Assembly: GCA_030039575.1 (NCBI GenBank) | Contig: JASHVH010000267.1 | Span: 1-13,788 of the forward strand | Reading direction: 5' to 3' | Length of the DNA stretch: 13,788 nt | From: Acidimicrobiales bacterium | Lineage (GTDB): Bacteria; Actinomycetota; Acidimicrobiia; Acidimicrobiales; Palsa-688 | Shown: positions 7,453 to 12,715 of the stretch, piece after piece | Numbering within the stretch: the stretch's first letter is position 1 | Layout: every line of letters starts with the position of its first letter | The notes under the pieces: generated by a model | What the model saw: only the letters and a program-made list of their open reading frames with translations | Databases searched by the model: none | Told to the model about the DNA's origin: nothing | Position numbers and translations under genes: made by a program

Positions 7453-7704
7453 TTAGGCGATAACGCGCCCGCAGTGCGGGCAACGTTTGGGTGATCGACC
7501 GCTTTTGGCCGCGGCCAACACCTCTGACCGCGCGAACCGGAGTTGGCCGCCAGGCGTGCGCCAGCCGGCCAACTTGCCCGACACAGCCCAGTTGGCGATG
7601 GTGCGCTGGCTGACGCAGAAAATCGTGGCCACCTCTCGGGTGTCCAGCAGGTCGGACGGCACCAATTGGCGTCGGCCCGGGCCCTTTTTAGTCGTCGCCT
7701 TCAC
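7453..7704 (-). CDS. BldC-like MerR-type helix-turn-helix protein with C-terminal CPHC
   Basis: 83 residues from the GTG at 7702-7704. The DNA-binding core lies at about 19-63: L-L-D-T-R-E-V-A-T-I-F, V-S-Q-R-T-I-A-N-W-A, G-K-L-A-G-W-R-T-P-G-G-Q-L-R-F. This is the excisionase/BldC form of the MerR winged helix, whose family pattern is 'T-x-x-E-V-A ... T-V-x-R-W-A ... G-K-L ... R-T-x-G-G-H-R-R'. It lacks a MerR dimerisation coil or effector domain, as BldC does. Unlike classic BldC it ends S-P-K-R-C-P-H-C-G-R, a C-x-x-C knuckle at 75-78. An alternative GTG at 7792-7794 gives 113 residues, but the extra 30 are not family-like and no ribosome site precedes it. The chosen start has weak GGAAAG and a GTGA overlap with a short upstream frame. 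It may regulate the ABC operon (inference). Confidence 0.82.
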   Translation of the reverse strand: MKATTKKGPGRRQLVPSDLLDTREVATIFCVSQRTIANWAVSGKLAGWRTPGGQLRFARSEVLAAAKSGRSPKRCPHCGRVIA

Positions 7705-7742
7705 AAGCCCGGTGCTTTCCGGGTCAGTGGTACACGCGCCAT
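7701..7742 (-). other. Candidate 13-codon upstream reading frame (leader peptide)
   Basis: On the minus strand an ATG at 7740-7742 opens a 13-codon frame (MARVPLTRKAPGL) whose TGA overlaps the GTG start of the BldC-like gene in a GTGA junction. GGGAG lies four bases before the ATG. The arrangement matches the translational coupling used elsewhere in this window. It could serve only to deliver ribosomes to a start with a poor binding site. Length is too small for statistical support. Confidence 0.3.
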
Positions 7743-7942
7743 ATGACTCCCGCCAGTCCCCCGAGGTAAATGGTCCGGGCGCGCCGACAAACACGAAGGC
7801 ACGAGTAGCTGGCGCCTCGCCCCACGCGGAGGCTCTACCCCGCCGTCTGTTCAGGTAAACAGCCGGTGAACAGCCGTTAGAACTGGCTGGAGCCGCTTGG
7901 TGCTGTTGTCCCGCGAGGAGCTAGAGCGAGTTCCGGCGTGGG
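7705..7942. other. Gene-poor region between the HTH gene and the DinB-like enzyme
   Basis: These 238 bases contain the candidate leader frame and the repeat cluster described separately, and presumably the promoter of the HTH gene. No well-formed TANNNT/TTGAC pair stands out, and no terminator with a T-run follows the DinB-like gene. Nothing else coding is supported here. Confidence 0.5.
7847..7876. repeat. Nested direct and inverted repeats upstream of the BldC-like gene
   Basis: AACAGCCG occurs at 7858-7865 and 7869-7876, a direct repeat with an 11-bp period. CTGTTCA (7847-7853) is inverted as TGAACAG (7867-7873), and CTGTT/AACAG (7847-7851/7858-7862) form a further inverted pair. They lie about 140-170 bp before the chosen start of the HTH gene, in otherwise gene-free sequence. 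The arrangement looks like a protein-binding site. BldC proteins are known to bind arrays of direct repeats, so autoregulation is possible but inferred. Confidence 0.45.
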
Positions 7943-8716
7943 TCAGGACCAGGTGACGCTGAACAGTCTCCTCCAGTCCTCGAGGAGGTCTGTCCGGCCG
8001 TTCACTTCGAGCCCATCTGGCGGCCGCCGGTCCCACAACAGCAGGTACAGGTCCGCCGCCGGCGCTCGCACCAACAGTTCGCCAGCGCCGCCCCCTCGCC
8101 TGGTCTCGACACCGGTGCCGGAGACCGTCACTGTCCAGGACGCGCCGGCATCAGTAGCCGTGTACGTTGCAGATCCCGGCTCGACCTTGGTGTAACGCTT
8201 GGATCCCGGGCGGGCGAGGAAGCCGAGCAACAGCTCGTCGACCCCGTCGGCCGCGAACACTGCGTCAATCGGGCTTGGAGAAGCGCCGGTCGCCAGTTCG
8301 GCATCCACTCGGTGGACGGCGGTCTCGTGGGCTTGCCGGCGGGCCCAGAAAGCCAGCGGCGACGGCGCGCCGAGGAACGTCCAGCAGCGCAGGCCGGCCG
8401 GCGCCGACGAAAGGGCTCGTACCAAAGACGCGTGACCGTCGGCCACCCACTCGACCAACCGGTCATCGGGAGGCGCCGCCGCCAGCAAGGCCGGCTCGTC
8501 CGGTCCTTCGACCATTTCGTTACGGCCCGTTCGTACGTAACCGGCGGCCCACCGGTGGACGAAACCGATGTGGGCCAAGAGGTCACGGACCACCCATCTT
8601 GGGCAAGACGGCACCGAGGCGTCGAGCGAGGCCGAACGCGCCGCCGCGACCAGCAGCTGCCCCTCGCGGTCGAGGGCGGCAATATGCTCTTCCACCTCCA
8701 TGGCTACCGCGTCCAT
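7943..8716 (-). CDS. Maleylpyruvate isomerase family mycothiol-dependent enzyme (DinB-like)
   Basis: 257 residues. The N-terminal DinB-like four-helix bundle spans about 5-165, with the metal-binding set expected of the family: H49 (in D-L-L-A-H-I-G-F-V-H-R-W), and E131 and H135 (in A-H-E-T-A-V-H-R-V-D-A). These align by pattern with the His/Glu/His zinc triad of mycothiol-dependent maleylpyruvate isomerase. A C-terminal MDMPI_C-like domain follows at about 175-252 (W-T-V-T-V, then L-Y-L-L-L-W-D-R-R). Family members use mycothiol in isomerase or transferase reactions; the substrate here is unknown. The ATG at 8716 is used; M6 at 8701 is an alternative. TACACT lies nine bases before the first ATG (8726-8731) and no clear ribosome site does, so the mRNA may be nearly leaderless. 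It follows the SDR gene by 61 bp on the same strand. Confidence 0.88.
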   Translation of the reverse strand: MDAVAMEVEEHIAALDREGQLLVAAARSASLDASVPSCPRWVVRDLLAHIGFVHRWAAGYVRTGRNEMVEGPDEPALLAAAPPDDRLVEWVADGHASLVRALSSAPAGLRCWTFLGAPSPLAFWARRQAHETAVHRVDAELATGASPSPIDAVFAADGVDELLLGFLARPGSKRYTKVEPGSATYTATDAGASWTVTVSGTGVETRRGGGAGELLVRAPAADLYLLLWDRRPPDGLEVNGRTDLLEDWRRLFSVTWS

Positions 8717-8777
8717 GCCGGCTGCAGTGTAGCGGCCGTTTCGTTGAACCCTGCGTCCCCGGTATCAAGCCCGGGCA

Positions 8778-9563
8778 TCAGACGGGCCCCCCGTAAAGGT
8801 CAAGGGCGTGCACCATACCGCCGTCGGCGGAGATGGTCTCGCCGGTAACGAACCGGGAGGCGTCGGAGGCGAGGAACACGATCACATCAGCGACGTCCTC
8901 AGGCTGTCCCCAACGCCGGAGCGGCGTCAAGGCCTCAATCGCCTGAGGGACTCCGGGGACCTTCTTGTTACTGGCCCACATGGCGGTGTCGATGACGCCC
9001 GGTGCCACCGAGTTGACCCGGATCCCGAACGGGCCGAGTTCCATGGCCAACGAACGAGTGGCGGCATCAATGGCCCCCTTCGAAGCCGCGTAGGCGGCGC
9101 GCTTGGGCGTGCCGATCAAGGCCGACCCGGACGAGAGGTTGATGATGGACCCGCGGCGACGCTCGCACATTGACGGCACCAGCGCGGCCACGAGCAACAA
9201 GGGCGCCCGGACGTTTACGGCCAATATCCTGTCGATGGTCGCCATGTCGGTGCTCACCGTCGCCAGCCGGGCGGCGACGGCGGCGTTGTTGACGAGGATG
9301 TCGACCCCGTCCAGGGCGTCTAGTGCCCTCCGGGCGACGTCGGCCGGCGCCGCCGGTTCCTGCAGGTCGGCCGCCAGCACCACGGGTTCGTGGCGCAGCT
9401 CGAGAGCCACTTTGGCGAGCTCGTCGGACTTCCTTGCCACCAAGGCCACGCGGGCGCCGGCGGCGTCGAGCGCCCTGGCCGTGGCCGCCCCGATGCCCCG
9501 TGACGCCCCTGTCACCAGGGCGGTCCGGCCGTCCAGGTTGAAATTGTCCAAATACAGGGGCAC
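8778..9563 (-). CDS. SDR family NAD(P)-dependent oxidoreductase
   Basis: 261 residues of classical short-chain dehydrogenase. The cofactor motif T-G-A-S-R-G-I-G lies at 18-25, the N-N-A-A motif at 92-95, structural N117, and the catalytic S145, Y158 and K162 (Y-A-A-S-K). R-V-N-S-V-A-P-G at 182-189 and a C-terminal S-A-D-G-G segment are also typical. Basic residues near A20-R22 and A43-R44 hint at NADP preference. Length and motifs indicate an intact cytosolic enzyme reducing a carbonyl or oxidising an alcohol; the substrate cannot be read. The GTG start at 9561-9563 is chosen because GGTGAG precedes it by nine bases; a TTG three codons upstream (9572) is the alternative. Its upstream region contains a striking direct repeat that may be its operator. 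Confidence 0.92.
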   Translation of the reverse strand: MPLYLDNFNLDGRTALVTGASRGIGAATARALDAAGARVALVARKSDELAKVALELRHEPVVLAADLQEPAAPADVARRALDALDGVDILVNNAAVAARLATVSTDMATIDRILAVNVRAPLLLVAALVPSMCERRRGSIINLSSGSALIGTPKRAAYAASKGAIDAATRSLAMELGPFGIRVNSVAPGVIDTAMWASNKKVPGVPQAIEALTPLRRWGQPEDVADVIVFLASDASRFVTGETISADGGMVHALDLYGGPV

Positions 9564-9607
9564 GCGAAACAACTCACCGTCGGGAGAGCGGCCGGTCGTG
9601 CCTTCTT

Positions 9608-9639
9608 GTATAGCAGTTCGGCCTGTACAGCAGTTCGGC
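9608..9639. repeat. Near-perfect 15-bp direct repeat, candidate operator
   Basis: GTATAGCAGTTCGGC (9608-9622) and GTACAGCAGTTCGGC (9625-9639) differ at one base, with a 17-bp period. The second copy is embedded in the palindrome CTGTACAG (9623-9630). The pair lies 45-76 bp upstream of the SDR start and covers the expected promoter. Two sites on about the same helix face suggest cooperative binding of a regulator, or two tandem promoters sharing GAACTGCT(A/G)TACA on the minus strand. Confidence 0.6.
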
Positions 9640-9779
9640 GTCGAGCCACACTCGTGCCACTCCCGCGCCGGCTACCCGCCGCGGCGCAGCCAAACGCGCC
9701 CGGCTCCTGTTCGCCCCGGTCCTAAGCTCGGACTCGACGGGCCCAGGAATTTTCGGCGCGTTCAGTACATGTGGTTGGC

Positions 9780-9786
9780 AGAGGAG
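9780..9786 (+). promoter_or_regulatory. Ribosome binding site fixing the methyltransferase start
   Basis: AGAGGAG lies five bases ahead of the ATG at 9792-9794. It favours that codon over the in-frame GTG at 9771, which has no ribosome site and would place the Shine-Dalgarno sequence inside the gene. Confidence 0.75.
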
Positions 9787-9791
9787 CGGCA

Positions 9792-10610
9792 ATGCAAGCA
9801 GGCGAGGCCAGCGAACTAGTCAATCGCCAGCCCAACCGTTTTGCTCAGCAGTTGTTCGACGGCCTTCCGGCCCGTTATGACCGATTGGCCGACGCCCTTT
9901 CGCTCGGCCAGGACCGGCGCTGGCGCCGGGCGATGGTGGACGCTGTGGTGGCCGCCGCTCCCCGTTCGGTGCTCGACGTGGCCACGGGCCCGGCCGGGGT
10001 GGCGTTGCAGCTGGCGGCGCGCACCAGCGCCCGGGTGACCGGGCTCGACCTGACCGCCCAGATGCTCCGGGCCGGGGCAGCCAATGTGGCCCACAGCCCT
10101 CACGCGGGACGGGTCGACCTACTGCTGGCCCGGGCCGAGCAGCTCCCGTTCCCTGACGCCACTTTCGACGCTCTTACTTTCACTTACCTGCTGCGGTACG
10201 TGGCCGCCCCCGCGACCACCCTCAAGGAGCTGGTCCGGGTGGTGAAACCTGGCGGGACCATCGCCAGCCTCGAGTTCCACGTGCCTGGCGGCCAGGTCTG
10301 GTACCCGCTCTGGTGGCTTTACACCCGGTTTTTGCTGCCCGCCGCCGGTTTTGTCCTGGGGGGCCGGGAGTGGTTCGAAGTGGGCCGGTTCCTGGGGCCG
10401 TCGATCTCTGCTCATTACCAGCGGTACCCGGTGCTCTGGCACGAGGACGCCTGGCGACAGGCCGGCGTCGAAGCCGTCAACACCCGTCTGATGAGTGTTG
10501 GCGGTGGGCTGGTGATGTGGGGCCGCAAGCGCCCTTCCGCTCCCGGTGCAGGTACTGCTTCGGAGAGCGCCGAGTTCAGCGACGTACGGGCAGGCGCCGG
10601 GCATGTCTGA
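9792..10610 (+). CDS. UbiE/MenG-like SAM-dependent methyltransferase
   Basis: 272 residues. Residues about 17-50 (F-A-Q-Q-L-F-D-G-L-P-A-R-Y-D-R-L ... R-R-W-R-R-A-M) match the N-terminal UbiE/COQ5 pattern. SAM motif I is L-D-V-A-T-G-P-A-G at 61-69, a variant of the usual D-V-A-C-G-T-G; acidic D86 lies in G-L-D-L-T. A-E-Q-L-P-F-P-D-A-T-F-D at 115-126 and L-V-R-V-V-K-P-G-G-T-I-A-S-L-E-F at 147-162 are strong UbiE signatures. UbiE/MenG methylates demethylmenaquinone, the last step of menaquinone synthesis. The divergent motif I, and a W/Y/F-rich stretch at 170-200 possibly binding a lipid, leave room for another isoprenoid substrate. It overlaps the next gene, a UbiA-like membrane protein, by 8 nt, supporting a shared quinone or lipid pathway. 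Confidence 0.87.
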   Translation: MQAGEASELVNRQPNRFAQQLFDGLPARYDRLADALSLGQDRRWRRAMVDAVVAAAPRSVLDVATGPAGVALQLAARTSARVTGLDLTAQMLRAGAANVAHSPHAGRVDLLLARAEQLPFPDATFDALTFTYLLRYVAAPATTLKELVRVVKPGGTIASLEFHVPGGQVWYPLWWLYTRFLLPAAGFVLGGREWFEVGRFLGPSISAHYQRYPVLWHEDAWRQAGVEAVNTRLMSVGGGLVMWGRKRPSAPGAGTASESAEFSDVRAGAGHV

Positions 10611-11379
10611 GCGGCCCCGGCCCCGACGGGACGACGCGGCCGCGGCGCCCGCAGCCTCCCGGCCGGCGTGGTACGCAGCCTCTCCGGGGAAGTGGCGCGA
10701 CTGGTTGACCGTCCTGCACCCGCCCTATACGGCCTGGCACTTGAGTTACGTCCTGATCGGGGCGGCTCTGGCCCCCCTGTTCCACCTGGACCGGCTGGCC
10801 GCCACTCTGATCGCCTTCGGCCTGGCCGTCGGCGTCGGCGCCCACGGGCTGGACGAGTTGCGGGGCCGGCCGTTGAACACGACTATCTCGTCCGGCGTGC
10901 TGGCCTCTGTCTCCGTGATATCGATAGGCGGGGCCGTCGTCATCGGCGCCCTGGGTATCGCGCAGGTGGGTTGGGGCCTGGCCGTCTTCATCGCCGTGGG
11001 CGTCTTCCTGGTCATCGCCTACAACATGGAGCTTTGGCACGGTCGGTTGCACAACGACACCACTTTTGCCCTGGCGTGGGGTTCGTTCCCCCTCCTCACC
11101 GCCTACTACGCCCAGGCGTCGACGATCCGCCCGGCGGCGGTCGCCGGAGCCGCGTTCGCTTACGGGCTCTCGCGAGCTCAGCGGGCCCTCAGCAGCGAGG
11201 CCCGTGACGTCCGCCGCCGGGTGGTCTCGGTCGAAGGGGAGCGGGCCTACGCCGACGGGTCTCGCCGCCCCATAACGCGTGGATCACTGCTGCAACCGCT
11301 CGAACGAGGCCTGGTGGCGCTGTCGTGGTCGACGTGCCTGCTAGGCATTGGGCTGGTCTTGGCCCGCACGGGCCACTAG
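10603..11379 (+). CDS. Polytopic membrane protein, divergent UbiA-like prenyltransferase
   Basis: 258 residues from an ATG overlapping the methyltransferase stop (ATGTCTGA). A Pro/Ala/Arg-rich tail (1-30) is followed by about seven hydrophobic segments, near 44-60, 65-80, 98-118, 121-139, 153-170, 176-192 and 234-254. L-H-P-P-Y-T-A-W-H-L-S-Y-V at 38-50 resembles the first helix of UbiA enzymes. H-G-L-D-E-L-R-G-R-P-L at 81-91 sits where UbiA carries N-D-x-x-D-x-x-x-D followed by R-P, and Y-N-M-E-L-W-H-G-R-L-H-N-D at 140-152 sits where the second motif would be. Only single acidic residues remain in each, so Mg-diphosphate binding would differ from the norm. It could be a highly divergent UbiA/MenA-like enzyme or a non-catalytic relative. 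Pairing with a UbiE-like methyltransferase supports a role in isoprenoid-lipid or quinone metabolism. The family call is tentative; the gene is secure. Confidence 0.8.
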   Translation: MSERPRPRRDDAAAAPAASRPAWYAASPGKWRDWLTVLHPPYTAWHLSYVLIGAALAPLFHLDRLAATLIAFGLAVGVGAHGLDELRGRPLNTTISSGVLASVSVISIGGAVVIGALGIAQVGWGLAVFIAVGVFLVIAYNMELWHGRLHNDTTFALAWGSFPLLTAYYAQASTIRPAAVAGAAFAYGLSRAQRALSSEARDVRRRVVSVEGERAYADGSRRPITRGSLLQPLERGLVALSWSTCLLGIGLVLARTGH

Positions 11380-11401
11380 GCGGCCCGGCCGGGCGCTGAG
11401 C

Positions 11402-11407
11402 TATCTT
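11402..11407 (+). promoter_or_regulatory. Possible -10 box for a leaderless GHMP kinase transcript
   Basis: TATCTT fits the actinobacterial TANNNT -10 pattern and ends six bases before the GTG start at 11414, so transcription would begin at or next to the start codon. No Shine-Dalgarno sequence is present. The upstream 18 bases are G/C-rich, with a perfect palindrome GCCCGGCCGGGC at 11383-11394 and no recognisable -35. The gene could alternatively be read from the upstream operon. Confidence 0.35.
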
Positions 11408-11413
11408 CGGGCC

Positions 11414-12505
11414 GTGACTTCTTCAGTCAGAGTCTGTGCGCCTGTTCGCGTCCTCGACGCGGGCGGCTGGACCGACACGTGGTTTGCCGGCCACGGGTCG
11501 GTCTGTCACCTCGCCGTGGGACCGGGGGCCGAAGTGCTGGCGGTCTGCCGGCCTCTCGCGAACGACGAGGGCACGACCGTGCAACTCCACTTGCCGGAGT
11601 TCGACGACCATTACCGGTTCCACCTTGACCAGGCCCCCGGGCGCCATCCCATGCTCGAAGCCGCCCTGCGCCGCTGGGCGCCGGCGCGCGGCGAGCTCGA
11701 AGTCACAGTATCGTCGCCCGTCCCCCCCGGCTCGGGGCTGGGCACCTCCGCGTCCGTGGTGGTGGCGCTCGTCACCGCGCTGCAGAACCTCGATGGTGCC
11801 AAGCCCCGCCCGGACCTCGTCGCCCAATGCGCCCATGAGATCGAGACCGTCGACCTCGGCCTGCAGAGCGGGGTCCAGGACCAGGTGGCAGCCGCCTTCG
11901 GTGGGGCCAATTTCGTGACCATAGCCCCGTACCCTCGGTTCGAAGTGCGCCCACTGGAGCTGAAGCCGGGGACATGGGCAGATCTGTGCCGCCGGGTGGT
12001 TACGGTCTACCTAGGCGAGCGTCACGATTCGAGCGCTATCCACAGTTCGGTGATCGAGCGGCTGGCCGGGACGGCGCCCGGCGACGGCAAAGAGAGCGAC
12101 GCTCGTACCGCCATTGAAGCCGCGGGGCAAGACGGCGGCAGCACTCTCGCCAGTACCGAGCGGTTGATGGAACCGCTGCGGGCGGCGGCGGACAAGGCCG
12201 CCGCTGCGCTCACAGATGGCGACCTCGACGCCTACGGCGAGGCCATGATCGCCAACACCCAAGCTCAGTCCGACCTCCACCCCGCCCTGGTGAGCCCCCT
12301 GGCCCGCAAGGTAATAGAAACGGCCCGCCGGTACGGTGCGACCGGCTGGAAGGTCAACGGGGCCGGCGGGTTCGGGGGGACGGTCAGCTTGCTCGGGCCC
12401 GACGACCCCGACGAACTGCAAAGGGTGCTGGCCACTATGGAGTCGTTGACCGTTCTGCAGTTACGACCGTCGCCCGACGGGGCCCGGGTCGTAGACGAAA
12501 ATTAG
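11414..12505 (+). CDS. GHMP-family sugar kinase (HddA/fucokinase-like)
   Basis: 363 residues. The three GHMP motifs are clear: an N-terminal A-P-V-R-V-L-D-A-G-G-W-T-D-T at 9-22; the ATP-binding P-V-P-P-G-S-G-L-G-T-S-A-S at 102-114; and K-V-N-G-A-G-G-F-G-G at 313-322. G-V-Q-D-Q-V-A-A-A-F-G-G at 153-164 carries the probable catalytic Asp (D156) and closely follows the G-K-Q-D-Q-Y-A-A-A-x-G-G pattern of D-glycero-D-manno-heptose 7-phosphate kinases; the GGWTDT form is also typical of L-fucokinases. A sugar or sugar-phosphate kinase feeding nucleotide-sugar synthesis is likely; the exact substrate is open. The GTG at 11414-11416 is chosen because the residues before it are UbiA-gene shadow. It starts 34 bp after the UbiA-like gene on the same strand, so glycosylation of the same lipid product is conceivable but speculative. 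Confidence 0.9.
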   Translation: MTSSVRVCAPVRVLDAGGWTDTWFAGHGSVCHLAVGPGAEVLAVCRPLANDEGTTVQLHLPEFDDHYRFHLDQAPGRHPMLEAALRRWAPARGELEVTVSSPVPPGSGLGTSASVVVALVTALQNLDGAKPRPDLVAQCAHEIETVDLGLQSGVQDQVAAAFGGANFVTIAPYPRFEVRPLELKPGTWADLCRRVVTVYLGERHDSSAIHSSVIERLAGTAPGDGKESDARTAIEAAGQDGGSTLASTERLMEPLRAAADKAAAALTDGDLDAYGEAMIANTQAQSDLHPALVSPLARKVIETARRYGATGWKVNGAGGFGGTVSLLGPDDPDELQRVLATMESLTVLQLRPSPDGARVVDEN

Positions 12506-12545
12506 CCCCCCTGACGGTTTTCGCGGACACGGGCCGGCGTTTTGT

Positions 12546-12576
12546 GGGTTTTTACCCGTTCTGCGGGCAAAAACCC
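12546..12576. terminator. Near-perfect inverted repeat with A/T core, possible bidirectional terminator
   Basis: GGGTTTTTACCCG (12546-12558) pairs with CGGGCAAAAACCC (12564-12576), with one mismatch and a five-base loop. It begins 41 bases past the kinase stop. The T5/A5 blocks lie inside the stem rather than after it, so it is not a textbook terminator. A protein-binding palindrome is an alternative. Confidence 0.45.
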
Positions 12577-12640
12577 TACTCTGGCCGTCGATAAATGCGA
12601 AAGACGGGCCCGTATGGGAGGGGGCGAGCACGCACTTTTA

Positions 12641-12671
12641 GCCGGCGGGCGGGGTGCCGGCCGGGGTTTTT
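12641..12671 (+). terminator. GC hairpin followed by a T-run
   Basis: GCCGGC (12641-12646) pairs with GCCGGC (12656-12661) across nine bases, followed by CGGGG and TTTTT (12667-12671). It would terminate plus-strand transcription from the kinase side. The T-run is separated from the stem by five bases, so efficiency is uncertain. Confidence 0.35.
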
Positions 12672-12715
12672 CCATGCAGGCAAGACGGGCTGCGACGCAA
12701 CTACTCCGTCGGCAC

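Larger units (their letters stand above)
9564..9791. other. Divergent intergenic region between the SDR and methyltransferase genes
   Basis: A 228-bp gap separates genes transcribed away from each other, so promoters for both should lie here. On the SDR side it holds the 15-bp direct repeat at 9608-9639; on the minus strand the second half contains TATACA, a plausible -10. On the methyltransferase side, TAAGCT (9723-9728) and TACATG (9767-9772) are possible -10-like words, without good -35 partners. No coding region is supported. Confidence 0.5.
12506..12715. other. Intergenic region between convergent kinase and MFS genes, rich in inverted repeats
   Basis: 210 bases with no supported gene. 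Besides the two hairpins listed separately it holds a short palindrome ACGGGCCCGT at 12604-12613, next to a GCGAAAG stretch. Base composition is more uneven than in the coding parts, with A/T-runs in G/C-rich flanks. Transcripts of both convergent genes must end here, which may account for all of it. Confidence 0.5.

Noticed and set aside
7361..7483. Upstream extension of the ABC ATPase to 7483
   Set aside because: It overlaps the HTH gene, its residues are not ATPase-like, and a good ribosome site sits before the ATG at 7360.
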